Shown here piece by piece: positions 32,028 to 44,193 of a stretch of 64,000 nt of DNA; positions within the stretch are counted from its first letter, which is position 1, and every line of letters begins with the position of its first letter. Where the stretch lies: positions 1,674,001-1,738,000 of the forward strand of contig JAECYW010000014.1 in assembly GCA_023014335.1 (NCBI GenBank), in the 5' to 3' direction. The notes beneath the pieces were generated by a model. That model did not search any database. It had not been told where the DNA came from and was given only the letters and a program-made list of their open reading frames with translations. The position numbers and the translations under genes were made by a program. Source of the stretch: Galerina marginata (taxonomy: Eukaryota; Basidiomycota; Agaricomycetes; Agaricales; Galerinaceae).

Positions 32028-32258
32028 ATCAAAATAAAAATTGGCAATGAAGTTACTTGTCTTCAGTTGAAAGGTATAGTTTATCATGGACAAAATCATT
32101 TTACATCTAGATTTATAGATTCAGATAGAACAATTTGGTATAATGATGGAATAGAAACAGGTAAAAATTTTATTGAAGATGGTCATTTGTCAACAATAGC
32201 TGATAAAGACTTGAGAAATTGCAAAAGTCAAAATCTTGTACTTGCAGTATATGCTTAA
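32028..32258 (+). pseudogene. Helitron B peptidase C-terminus beyond the stop codon
   Basis: It lies in the same frame as the large exon, directly after TAG 32025-32027, and reads through YHGQNHFTSRF (His box) and IWYNDGIETG to a stop after AVYA. All three Helitron copies share this tail, so the TAG is the only lesion visible in the copy. 32259-32560 is AT-rich 3' UTR of the element. Confidence 0.85.
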
Positions 32259-32606
32259 ATTAATTAACTTAGTAATTGGGTGGGTGGGTTGGCCTAATAA
32301 AAAATACATCTGATTAAAATAACTTATAGTTTTTGATATAATAATTTAGAAAAAATAAATTCTCATACTATTCTAGATAATTAAATTATACTTGGAGTAA
32401 AAAATATTAATGATTTAATCATGATAGCTAGATAGTTAGATAAAAATCCAAAAAAGTACTTTATATTTTATTAACTTGTAATTGTGAATACTACTTAAAA
32501 AAATAATAGATAAAAATTTTAAAATCAATTCTAAAATTTAAAAGCTTTAACTTTTGAAATTGAAAAGGACTCATACATGCCATGTGAAGCAATGGCCCAC
32601 ACCAAG

Positions 32607-33469
32607 TACAGCCATTTGGCTTCAGCTTCAAGGACGTACACGAGATCCTCAAGACACACAATGCGATTCTTGTTGGTTCTGCCGCTCTTCTGCTTGTACT
32701 ACCCTGGGCAGAGCGGTTCAAGATTGACAATCTTGATTTTGTTGTGCCTGCAGACCAATACAGCAAAATGACAAGCGCACTCTTCGATGGGACATCTTAT
32801 CATGCTTTCCACCTCCGAACACCATTCACCTTAAACGCTGCTCTTGAAACATCCAACACTTATCGTAATGCCAGTGACCTGCTTGTCAACTTGCTGGTTG
32901 CTCGTAGTCACTCTCCACCTATTGAATCCCTCTTTTATTCGACTACTACGCTCACCATGAACGCAATCACCGACACTGGCATTTATTCTGCCTACTCTCG
33001 ATTAACCAGCCTTCACTATGGCTTAACCAATCCAGCAGCTGCTTTTACTAAAAACCAGCGACGTCAAGGTTTCAACATCGCTCAATCTACTTATCAACTC
33101 CAAAGAATACGTGGCAAATACGAATCACGAGGATTTGAATTTGTTGATGTTGGTATTCTCGAAGGCAACAGTCATGTTTGTGACCGTAGCCCTACTTGTC
33201 CAACAACCTTGCGCTCAACCAACGATGCCTATAGCGTATTTATGCGGGTTGTGCCAGTTGGTGTGGTAAACTCTATAGGGCCGCGTGTGTTTCAAAGGCA
33301 CCGCATTACTTTCAGTGGTCGCCCTTTGCCTGCGACCATTTTTTGGGTCTTAGGTGCGCCTCCATGCCTAGATCCATCTGCATTTCGCCACTGTCCCACT
33401 GTATACTGTTGCTACTTTGTTAGTATTGGCTGTGAAGTTTACGCTGGAAATTTGCTATTCTCTGATTAA
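32607..33469 (+). pseudogene. F-box/nucleotidyltransferase-like host gene, 3' piece
   Basis: Completing the codon split at 23590, the frame reads QPFGFSFKDVHEILKTHN, AILVGSAALLLVLP and FKIDNLDFVVPADQY, then on to NLLFSD and a stop. The GSAALL..LDFVVP pattern is that of the nucleotidyltransferase-like domain common in Agaricomycete F-box proteins (family recalled, not searched). With the 5' piece it forms a continuous frame once Helitron B is removed, so this allele is disrupted. Confidence 0.8.
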
Positions 33470-34146
33470 AATTTTGTTTTTTTCTTTTCGTTTTTACCCA
33501 TTACCCAAATATAACTTTTTAGCCCGATAAAATCCAGTCAACGTTCATCTTTTATTTTGGTAGATGTGCCCTTGTTATTTCGTGTCTTGTGTTTTCTATT
33601 TCATTTGAATAATGATAGTTGTCAATGAGATCTCATTTACTCTTCGGATCATAACCCTGCCTCTCAATTCTGCTTCTAGGCAGCAAACAATCATTTTGAA
33701 TTCAGTCCTAATATCTGCCTTGTGATTTCCTCCTGACCCTGCTTGAAATACAATTCCCTATCATCCAATATTTTGTGTTTATCAGTGTTGGCCGACAAAT
33801 TATGGTGTCCAGATGTTTCTTTCCCTGGATATTTATCGACTCAACTGTTTACATCCCTTGTCCTGCATGATCAACGGTATTTTTTAAATCACAACTCAAG
33901 GTTGGTCCCTTGATTTCCATTCAATCGCTTGTCCTGACCCTGGTTCAGATACATGGCCGCCGCCGCAGTAAAAAAAAAAATTGCAATATCGGCAAGCAGA
34001 ATTTTCTGATCGAACTTCCACTAAAGTGCCTGTTTCATGGGTAATATGACAGCCTTTTTTGGTCTATTGTTTGTTAGAGCTGATATAAATACTGCCTCTA
34101 CAGCTCCAATACAACACCAAAAAATTTACCCCTACTCTTGAGTACG
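33470..34146. other. Intergenic sequence
   Basis: Between the end of the F-box gene and the next gene I see no frame or repeat. A TATAAAT-like sequence near 34084 could serve the gene starting at 34147. Confidence 0.4.
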
Positions 34147-34915
34147 ATGCCCCGTGCTCAGAGAAAGAAGAAAGCTCCCAAAACTCCAACGATTGTTTCT
34201 GATAGTTGTGACGACGGTGAAGAAGACTATGTTGAGAGGTGAATTGAATTCTTTCTATTGGTTTGCTTGATATTAATAAATAAATCTTTAGTCAGGACTC
34301 TGACTTTGCCGATGATGGTGATGAGCCCGATGAGGAGCCGTATGTGTTTCCTTTTTTATCATTTTCATTTTAATGACTGCTTCTTTAGAGTGACACCTCA
34401 ACGTCGAAAAGTTAAGGTTATACCTCCTCCTGTTACTCCTTCAACCCGGTATGATATTTTGTTCCAAGCAAAGCTCATTGCTAATGGCCTGTTTTTCAGT
34501 GGAAAGAAGAGAACAACTGCTTCGTCAGCTGACTCCAAGCGTACTGGCGATAAGTATGAACATAGGTGTTTACACTCTCCACATATAATAGTTGTTTTGT
34601 GCTGAAATAACAATCTAGTCCTGATGATATCAGCCCTAAGAAGGTCAAAATAGGGAAAGCATCAGCAAATCAAACTCCAACTCGTGGTTCGAAGATGCCA
34701 CTGCGCTCACCTTTCGAGTTAAAGCTTTATAACAGCAAAGAAAAAGAGATCAGTGCTAGGAAATCAAAAAGAGTCCAGCAAAATGTTAGCGATGATGAAT
34801 TGTAAGTCAAATGTCTGACTGACTTGATCTATTTCTGATGATTTGTTTTTAGGACGTTGGAAAGTGATGAGAATGAGGAGGAGGATGAGGAGGATGAGGA
34901 TGAAGATGAGGAGGC

Positions 34916-34946
<31 letters not shown>

Positions 34947-36551
34947 GAAGAGGAAGAAGAGGAGGAGGAAGAGGAGGAAGAGGATGATAAAAAAGTAAAG
35001 CGTATTCGGTACTTCCAGTTTTCTTTAATTGTTGGTCAATTGCTCATTACAACTCAATAATCCAGAAATGCTTCTCGACAGAAGGTTCTTGATGATGCCA
35101 TGTAAGTCATCTGATTTTAAAATAATATGCAATGTCTGACATTTATCGTATTAGCAAAAAAGCTAAGCAGCCAAAGCAGCCAACTACTTCTTCAAAAGGC
35201 AAAATGAAGGCAAAATCTGCTGTGAAGAAAGTCGTATCATCAGAATCAGACAATGATAAGTCTGATTCTAAGGCATCTGTTTATCTTGAGGATACACATG
35301 CAGATCCTAAAGCAAAGTACGTATTCCTCAGATATCTTAAACATTGAAATTCATTTGATTATTAGATCGTTGAGCCTGAGGAGGTGTGGGGTCTTTCATA
35401 AGTCTCTAGTTGATCCTCTTTTGGCTTCAACTTATAAAGGACTTCCAAAGCTACCCGGGTATGTTGTGGCATAAGATTTATTGGTCATTCTAACAACACT
35501 GTTTGCAGTGGCCTGAAGAACAAACGCTTTCTTGCAAATGGCGAAACAGAAAGTCCTATGATTCGCCTTTCAGAAATCATTGGTTTTTATCCAAAGTTGA
35601 AAACCAAGTTGAAGTACGTTTAAGCTTTTGATACCGTTGAATTCAATTAATTAGTCCTAAGATATCTTATTGACTTGATATCTTTCGACTTGGACAAGAA
35701 AACCAGTGTTGTCAATCTGTCACGTGTTGATCCTGCCGACCTCATTGCAAAAAGAATTGACGGTTCTGCAAGCCTTTACAATTTAGTTCATATTAGGAAT
35801 CAGGGCATTCCGGCCTTGTGTATCTCCTTTATTGAAATCGACGAAGATTTCTCAAGATCAATCAAGGTTATTCGCAATCAAGAGTACAAGCTTGTGTCTG
35901 GCGTTCTTCATTCACTTGAATATGAACGTCTTATTGCAATGCTTTGTGTCCTATATGGCGTTGGCTATGTGAAAACCTTTGTTAATGACAATCGTTGGTC
36001 ATTCACGTCGCGTCCTGGGACTAAGCAATCGACTACCAACTGTTAGTTTTTTTCTTTTTACTTTCTTAAGTGTTTTTGACTTACTAATATATTGAACAGT
36101 TACTCCCAATCGTCGCCGTTTTGCTAAATCGGCTGCAACACCTAGCCCTGCTAATTTCTCATCATCGGGCAATTCCAGATCGGTCTGTTGGAAACAAGGC
36201 TATACTTTTGATGAGCAAAGTGTGTTTTTTCTTATATTCTATTAATTGCATTTGCTAACCTATTTCTCTAGTCCCTGTCCTTGATGCTTGCTCAACGCCG
36301 ATTGTTCTACCTGGGGGATTACGCAATGTTCCATTGGACTTTCCCGCTTTTGCTGGTGAAATTCCTCCAGGCTCTTTGGGTTTGGTCGCATATACCACTC
36401 TTGGATACTATGCCAAGTCGTCCACAGATCCCAATGAAATAACGATTGGGTCTAATCTTTGCTGGTTGGCAGTTTTGGCAGTTCCTGATGTGTAAGTCCT
36501 TTCAATCTCAGTGAAAAGTTAGTTTATGCTAAATTGCCTTTGATTAGATAG
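34147..36551 (+). CDS. Acidic nuclear-type hypothetical protein, ~14 exons
   Basis: ATG at 34147 (MPRAQRKKKAPKTP). About thirteen introns of ~40-60 nt have clean GT(A/G)..AG ends. The N-terminal half is charged: basic stretches, then a long glutamate run from a GAGGAGGAA repeat (34860-34985), then KKAKQPKQPTTSSKGK. The C-terminal half is a folded region with DKKTSVVNLSRVDPADL, SGVLHSLEYERLIAMLCVLY, and FAGEIPPGSLGLVAYTT..SNLCWLAVLAVPDV. The last motif recalls a repeated Agaricomycete hypothetical family. The stop TAG follows a 1-nt codon remainder at 36548-36551. Chromatin association is a guess from composition only. Confidence 0.75.
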
Positions 36552-36781
36552 TAAATCTCACGAATTTCCTCGCTCTCTTTGGCATGACGATCCGCTGTTT
36601 AAAATGATTGAAGACCGAGAACCTAGAATCTAACTTGATTATATCGAGTTAGCACTTGACATTCAACTGTCCTTTTTTTTCTATTCATTGTTACATATGA
36701 CAATGTCGTTCCAAAAAATTCACTTTTAAATTGACATGTTTACTATTATAATGCACTTTGAATATACATGTATCATTGTGC

Positions 36782-39700
36782 CTATGCTTTTTCTTTGCCT
36801 TTCCGTTTGATTGGTTTACTTTGTCGGTGAACAAGCTTTTCTGACTTCAAGAGAATTCGATTGCGTTTGCAAAGACCGTGTTCAAGTGTGATAATTGAAT
36901 ATCCAACCATGTCTTTATATGTTTTGTGCATTTTAGCTTCGACATAGTCATGCAACTCCACAAATGCATTGGTTACATGTGCTCTTTCATCAACTGTTAA
37001 TGCACGAGAATTGTTATTTGCATTGATACCATAATGTGCAGGTATAAGTCCAAGATTTTGCAGACCAGCAAGTGCACCTTTGCTCAGCTCAGCAACCAAG
37101 TTTCCCCATACTTGTGACGTTGGTATGGCAAGAGCTGTGGCTTCAATAAGATCACCAACAGCCAATAATGCAGAGAGTGGACCAATGTTGTACATTGTAA
37201 GCATAAAATCGTACATTTTCTTTGCTTCAATATGTATCTTGCCATTATTATCCGTATGTTGTTTAAGAAACATTTGTATCCTTCCATATTCCTTCCAGTA
37301 TAGAGGAACAAGGTCAACAGTTCGCTTGTCTGAGGGGTTTCCATAAGCACTTTTGTTAACAAAATATTTCTTTTTGGCGTCTCCAGAAAGCTTATGTTCA
37401 TTATAGAATTTGGTCCACTCTTGTAGATTATTAAACCATCGTAAATCTTCTTTTGCAAAAGTAGAACCATAAAATACACCCCGGAAACACAATGTGTTGA
37501 TAATCCCAGCAGGAGTAAGCAAGTTATCTGGGTCTTTATAAATTGTTTCCATGGCTTGCATCATAGTAGGAGCCTTTTGACGGAAAGGCATCAAATAATC
37601 AGGTCTTCCAGCTACTTGTTTCAAGTGTTTGATCTTGGATTTTGTGAATGCTTTTATACCCAAGCCAACAAGTGGCGCCAGTTCCTCTAGATAGTCAACA
37701 AACACTTGCATTTTTTTCTCTTTGATCGTATCGTCATCAAGTGGTTGCGCTTGAATCTGTAAATATAATGTCAGCATTGACTAAAATTTATTTTGTATGT
37801 AATTTACCTGATTGATCGGTGGAATTTCTTGAATACGATGAGCAACTTCTGTAGGCTCTTTGAACTTTGTGCGACCCCATTCATTAATCAAGTATTCAAT
37901 ATGTTTAATATTATCATGATTTGATGATGTGACTTGTAAAAAAGAGTGCTTCAGCCATGCCTTGTGCAACCGCACAATTGTTTCTTTGATTAATCGTGGA
38001 CTTGGAATAATGGTAAAAGGATCCTTGAAAGCATGCCATACTTCATCAAGATATAACATTGACCGTCCGCAAGTCAGCATAACATCCACAATTAAAGCAC
38101 TAGCAAGTGCTGTATTTCCTTCAGGAAACCCTAGCCATTTTTTAATTGCCAATGCTGCAATGTTTATCACAAAATTATCAGCTTTGTCCAAGTAATAGGT
38201 GAATGTTGACTGAAAAGTGTAAACTTGAGGAGGATTGTTAGGCAGATATTTAATTGACTCGAGCTCAAACGTTTGAGTTCCCTGACCAGGCCTTGAAATC
38301 TTGTTTTCGATATCACTAAGCAGACTATTGACCCAGGTATCTTTGATTTCGAGCCGCTTTCCTTGGTTGACCAGCTGCGTGACCCAATCACAGACTTTCC
38401 AGTAGGAATACATAAGCAAAGCACGGGCTGTTCGGACTTCAACAGCACTATGATCAATGTAGTCATGTAAATCTTTTGATATGGTCCAAAATTTAGCAAC
38501 TGAGGCTGTTGTGTTGATATCGCTTGCAGATTTATCAATTTGATTAAGTGCTTGCATACAAATCTTTGATGCAAAAGCAGAATCAACAGCTTTTATATTC
38601 CGATTTTTGCGACTGCTGATGCCATGCTCAAAGTCAATGATGACATTTAGAAGTGACCGGCTGTCCAACGAGCCTAGAAAAGCATTTAAGATCTCATCTT
38701 TGTAAAACAAACAAAATCAGCTTTTATTTTGATAATATATAAAGGGAAATTTACCTTGTTTTATTGATATGAGTAGATTATCACTATTTGCATCATCGCT
38801 ATCCATATCAATAGTATCATCAACATCGTTATCTGCAGTTGGATTTAAAATTGAAGTAAGGCACATCCTGGATCCAATCGTAGTTGAAAGATTAACTTGA
38901 GGTTTTGGTTGTGTTTTCAGTTCTTTTTTTCTTTCTGCCTTATTTTTTTTTGCCATTGTTTCAATATATTCATCATCATCACTATCAGTTGATTCATCGC
39001 TGTTAGCATCGTTATCTTTATAGATACTATCTTCGTTGTCGGTTTCATCGGTTTCATTTTCTTGGTTGTTTATGCCATTTTCATCTTCGCTGTCAATATT
39101 GCCATTTTGATCTTCATCAGTGTCATTGCCACTTCCATTATCGATATTTGAGTTGCTGACTGATTGTTTATATATAATTTGAAAATAAACATTACATGAT
39201 ACTCTATTAACGCCTACCAGCTTGACCAGTCATGGATGTCTTTCTTGTAGAGATTTCAACGTAAACTTGCATCTTGCCAGTTTTTGAGGTACTTGCTACT
39301 TGTTGAGACTGATCTTTTAACTGCTTTCTCGTAGTTGGACCTATACATGATGATTACTGTTATTTTTCTTAAATTTTGGTTAAAATTTGATACACTTACC
39401 CTGTTTGGCAGCTGCAGGCGCAACATTACTAGTCTCACTAGAAGATTCAAGCTCCTGGATGATAGTCATTAGTATGTTCTGTGATATTGAATGCTTCAGA
39501 TGTATGGTTCTTACATTTCTTGAAGGTCTTTGATATTCTTGGCCAGGGTTGATAAGAGTATTGGGAGCAGTAAATTGACGACCAATGTTTTTTATTGTGC
39601 TAACCACACTATGACCAGTTTTAAGGCCTATTAATAATTATGTCAATTATTACATTAGATATAAGTTTATAACCTACGTTTTGATGAATGAACATTGGTA

Positions 39701-41857
39701 TCACCTGCTACTGTATTGTCTGCAGCTGGGCGTTTTGCTTTATAATATAGTCAGAATATATTGAAACATAAGTTTGGTGATATACTTACTTCCTGTTGAT
39801 CGCTGGTAGTTTGACCGAATACCAAATGCACCATTTCGAACATGCTGAATTTCATTATCGAAATTCACATTATATTCAGAAGGTATAAACTTTGAGCGTT
39901 TACGTATATGCTCAAGCATTCGGACGATTTGTTCACGTCGGTAAACAATGTGTGCTGGTTCTTCTTGTTCAGCTTCAGCCTCCTCCTCATTTAACGCATC
40001 ACATTGATCAAGATAGTCAAGATGAGATTGATCAAGTCCTTCAGCCACGGTCTTTCGTTGTCCTGATTCATCAATATAGCTAAGAGCATTCATAAATGCT
40101 CGACTATCAAGCTTTACATTTGATGGAAGCTGGTTTAGAATATATCGACTGAGATTGATTAGCTCTCGTCCCATGAATTCTACATGGCTTTTTGGAGTCA
40201 TCAGAACAGATCCATCAAGCGCCCAATTGGCTTCATTGGTATATTCCTGCTGAACCGGTGTTCTATATATAATGTTAATACTTTGTTTTATAAATTCTAT
40301 TGCTAATCTTACCTGTAGGTTGTAAACTCCGGTCCTAGTGTAAGAAGTTGACCTTTTGGCATCGATGCCAAAGGAAGACTTTTAACACCGGCACCATGTA
40401 GACCAAACCGAGGTGGATAGCACACCACCATCATTCGGTAAGCATCAGAACTAGGTATAACACCCGGTGGAGCAATTGGCGGTGTACCACCATGTTTATC
40501 AATGCCACAAAACCCTGATACGGTGAAGGGTGTAAGAGATATATAGACTCCCAATCGAAGAAGATGAAATCTTCCATGTTCATAATCCTTAGGAAGCTGT
40601 GAATGAGAAATCATTTCTGTATATGAAGCAACTGAATCTTGTTTGTCCTTGTGGCCTTTTATTGTTCCAAACGTTCCCATGCCCTGGAGACCTTTTTCTA
40701 TAATAATTCATCAATTTTTGCATTGCAAGGATTAATCAATATTTAAACTTACTTGAACACTCTGCATGTGCAATTGCTTGAGCCAAATTCATCTGGCAAG
40801 CGCAAAATGCAATATTATGAGGACAGCCTATTCTTGGAACATTATTGAAAGTTGCATTTTCCTCTAAAATTGCAATATGACTATCTGGTAAAAAATAATT
40901 CAACGTTCCCATTGCCAATTCAATGTTGTCCTAGTGTACAAGTTAGTATTCACCTCAGTATCATGACATTAAATATTCAAACCTTGACAACATCATGCCG
41001 AATTTCCGCGTTGGCTTTTCGTTCTTCGGCATATACTTTTCCATCAGCAGTTGGCCCAACCAAACCACGAGGATGCTGAAGAGTCATTGACATAGAGTAA
41101 CATCTTGTACCCTTGACACCTTGTTGACCCATACGTTCAAATGCTGTTCCACCAACAAGATTTCCATTACTGTCGGGTGTTGGACGTTCACTACTCATTT
41201 CTTCTTTAGAACCAAGCACTTTCTTGCTTGTTACAGTTGATCTAGCAATCAAACCTTCAGGAAAAAGGCCAGGTCTGGATCTTAAACACTTATAATTAAG
41301 ATATGTCATTCGCAAAAATTAAAAGATTTAAACATACGCATCAAGCCTCCAAGCAATTGGCATGTCCTCATTTGGGTCTGAGACACCGCGTTCTCGTGCA
41401 TACAATATTCCACCATCTGGTATCTCAAAAAGCCCTAGAAATCTCTTCAGATTGTCATATTGTTAATGTTAAAATATGACTTACCAAGACCGGGCATTGT
41501 GTTGTCAGGTCCAAGAGGGACGCTGAGTGAATCTTCAAATGCTAACATTGCTTGAGCTGCTTCTTGCGATGTATCATGTACATATACGAATAGATGCTTC
41601 ACAGCATCGTTCTTTTTAGCAAGTGGATGCTCATCCACTTCGTAGATATAAGGAAAACGTGCATCGCGTGTATGATGCGCAAGTAAACGGCCATTTGGAA
41701 CTTGGAAGTCAACTTCAGGGCCATTTACATCCATTGTATCTTCTTGGTCTTCTGGATAAACCCCACCTGCAGACGTATTGTCAACAACGGTCGATCCGTT
41801 GCCAGACATGACGAGTACAAGTTGTGGGTCTAGGTGTGAGAAAAGCCACTGGAGCAA
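36782..41857 (-). CDS. Large multi-exon hypothetical protein (~1,300 aa)
   Basis: About 13 exons with ~50-nt introns. From the start: MSGNGSTVV (ATG 41809; an upstream in-frame ATG at 41857 is less likely), HLFVYVHDTSQEAAQ, LFEIPDGGILYARERGVSDP, GLFPEGLIARSTVTSKK, CPHNIAFCACQMNLAQAIAH, GVYISLTPFTVSGFCGIDKH, HVEFMGRELINLSRYILNQL, then an acidic serine-rich segment (~38960-39150). After it comes a helical C-terminal half with YSYWKVCDWVTQLVNQGKR, TYYLDKADNFVINIAALAI and YLEELAPLVGLGIKAFTKS, ending in a basic tail RKGKEKA. I recognise no catalytic motif. The first six or seven exons are duplicated at 58022-60475. Confidence 0.75.
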
Positions 41858-42599
41858 GGTTCACTAGGTTGTCTTGTCAGCATTATGTATAAGGCTTATG
41901 AATAAGGCCTAGATTTACCTGTTTGTAGATTGTACAAGGTCAGCAGCCACCCAGAGGGAGGAAATGGGAGAAAGCAAGGTTGAAATCAGATGAATAATCT
42001 CACAATCTTGGTTTACCCACGCTCAGGCATGGCAATACGGTTATTCAAACATTACTCTACAATTTTAATGCCCTTCAAATGCAGTGAAACTGTTGATTTA
42101 AATACTCAGCATTACATTCAATACAATGATATAAGTATGAATCTACTGGTAATATAACTATCTAACAAATGCAGCTTATGCAGTCGTCGTTGAGCTGCAC
42201 AATCTCAACAAAGGTAAAAGGTGAGATAGAGATTGGGGGGTACTTGTGAAGACGGCGTCATGTCGGGGGTCAGCGATGAGCTACTTGGGATGGCGAAGTG
42301 AGTGATTGCCCATTACTATCGACGTCGAGCTTGGCGCCGATCAGAAGCGATGGCGGCAACGATGAGGTGCTGGTCCGTGGAGGTAACGTGCCTGGGATGG
42401 GTAGGCCTGGGGTCGATGGGTGAGTAGGGAGCAGGGGGATTGGACTTGTGAAACGTGTCGCATTCACGACGTACCTGGTGGGTCTTCCCTTGCACTGTCT
42501 CCCCTTTGCGCCATTCCACCCCCCAAACCTCAGCCCTCAAGTTGAAGGAGGGCTCATGACGTGGCAGCGCGTCGGTCGCGGTTATTCACGTCGTTATAA

Positions 42600-43800
42600 C
42601 CTAGGTAATAGATGTATATAAGTTAAAAAGAAAATATGTGACGGTGTGGGGAGGGTGTAGGAACGTGGTACGGCTTACCAGGTACCTCTCGGCCTCGACC
42701 CTACTCCCTACAACACGCCATTTGTTTCAAGCGCCTTGGCGTGGCTGTCGCGATCCGGAGACGGTTGGGGGGGCGTTCCGGCGTTCATTAGACCTGCACA
42801 AGCAGTGCTGTAGTGGGTGTGTCGACGTGGCGCCAGCGGGTTGAGAGCGAACGGCGGTTGTAGGGAAGCCCGCGAAGGGCGGAAGTTGTTCAAACGGGTA
42901 ACAGCTCGAATGGCTGCGGTCATTCGACGTCGGCGCTGGGGGATCAGTGAGCGTGTGGGGTGGGTGCAGGTACTTGGTAGGGCTTACCTTGCAGTTCTCG
43001 GCCCCTCCCTATAAACCGTCTCGTCTCTCAAACGCCGTGACGTGGTACTCACAACCCGGCGACGGTCGCGGTGGGGGTGCCCGCGTTCGTTCGAAAAAGC
43101 ACATGCAGTGCTGCGGCAGTTGGTGTCGACGTGGCGCCAGCGGGTCGAGAGAGAGCGGCGGTCAAACGAACGCACACGACGTGGTGATGACGGAGTGGAC
43201 GGCGGTGTCGGTGGTTCAAGCGGGCGACAGTAGCTCCGAGAGCCGCGGTCGTTCTACATCAACGGTAGGCTTTCAGCGAAGATGGGTGTAGGAGGTGTCT
43301 AGGGCTTACCTGGCACTTCTGGGACCCATCCCTATTCCGTACAACAAGTCCTTCAAGAGCGGTGACGTGGCGGTTACGATCCGGAGGCGTTCGTTAGGCG
43401 AAGCAGGTAGTGCGGTGGTGGTTCGTGTGGACGTGGCCCCAGCGGGTCGAGGGCAAGCCCTGAGGCAACGAGGGGGGGAGCTGGAGGGCGAAACGTCGGT
43501 CGAGCACGACAACGACAAGGAGGAGTGGCTAAGGTAGGTGGTGAGGGGCTGCGTTGGCTGGATGAGGCTGGTAGAACTTACCTGGCACTTCTAGGCCGCA
43601 TCCCCACTTCCCCCTGGTCGGTCAAACGCCGTGACGTGGCCGTCTTGATATGGCGACGGTTGTGGACGGTGGGTCGGCGTTCGTTCGACGAAGCACATGT
43701 AGTGCTGTGGCGGTTGGTGTCGACGTAGCGCCAGCGGGTCGAGAGCGAGCGGAGGGCAAACGAACGCCGGCGACGTGGCGATGGCGATGGGCGGAGTCAA
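42600..43800. repeat. GC-rich tandem units of ~300 bp (copy 1)
   Basis: Four diverged units are marked by GTCGACGTGGCGCCAGCGGG-like cores at about 42821, 43125, 43426 and 43719. Each unit also carries a GCTTACC(T)GGCACTTC-like sequence. GC content is far above the AT-rich neighbours. Long frames here run on both strands with arginine/proline-rich, low-complexity products and are not credible genes. Confidence 0.75.
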
Positions 43801-44063
43801 CGTGGGGCCGGCGGGTCGAAGGCGAGCCGTAAGGCGAACGAAGGTGGGGTGGAAGGCGGAACGTCGGTCGAGCAGCCGCGAGCTCGACAACGACGGGGAA
43901 GTGGAGGAGAGGGAGGAAGGAAGGAAGGGCGGAGGTGGAGGTGGCGAAGGTGGGAGATCAACCAATGCATCAAACGGTTGATCGCATTGGGACATCGGTA
44001 AATGCCGATTTGGCCCGAGCTGCGCGAACAAGAATTCAGCGAGCCGGCGGAACGGCGAGGGCT

Positions 44064-44126
44064 ATGACGCACGCCAAGATCAAAAACGACCTTAGTCGAC
44101 CCACTTTTGATCTCGGCGTGCGTCAT
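44064..44126. repeat. 63-bp hairpin with 22-bp arms
   Basis: ATGACGCACGCCAAGATC at the left is mirrored at the right with one mismatch around an ~19-nt loop containing GTCGAC. The copy at 62706-62768 conserves it. Confidence 0.9.
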
Positions 44127-44152
44127 CGAACTCTCGGCGTGCGTCATCGGGC

Positions 44153-44176
44153 CACGCTCGATCATGATCGAGCGTG
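44153..44176. repeat. Perfect 24-bp palindrome
   Basis: CACGCTCGATCA followed by its exact inverse complement, 26 bp after the 63-bp hairpin. It is present unchanged at 62783-62806. Homology between the two duplicated blocks fades just after it. Confidence 0.9.
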
Positions 44177-44193
44177 TGAGGCTGTGTGCACCT

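Larger units (their letters stand above)
23591..32606 (+). mobile_element. Helitron B, 9,016 bp, complete ends
   Basis: 5' end TTATGAGTCCTTTGATTTATC with hairpin partner ATCAAAGACTCAT; 3' end AAAAGGACTCATACATGCC, GCCAT..ATGGC hairpin, CCCACACCAAG. The 5' ATGAGTCCTTT recurs inverted near the 3' end, the same asymmetric inverted repeat plan as the ACAAG/ACGAG families but with its own sequence. The host gene is cut between T and T without duplication. It carries one gene for the Rep-helicase-peptidase protein, with one stop. Confidence 0.93.
39404..44193. repeat. Segmental duplication, copy 1
   Basis: It is colinear with 58022-62820 at a constant offset of 18,618 bp through the coding part, with very few differences (for example the exon product at 40977-41315 is identical, and the one at 41447-41857 differs at only a few positions). 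It contains the 5' half of the large minus-strand gene, its upstream region and the GC-rich units. After ~44193 the copies diverge, with patchy similarity beyond. Confidence 0.95.

Noticed and set aside
31490..32258. OTU-type peptidase
   Set aside because: CxxC/CxxC pairs between Cys and His boxes and the G-x-H-F-T-x-R..W-Y-x-D pattern fit USP better, though only a structure search can settle it.
42638..43981. Long open frames on both strands in the GC-rich block
   Set aside because: Arginine/proline-rich, overlapping on opposite strands, not aligned with exon structure, and shifted between the two duplicate copies.
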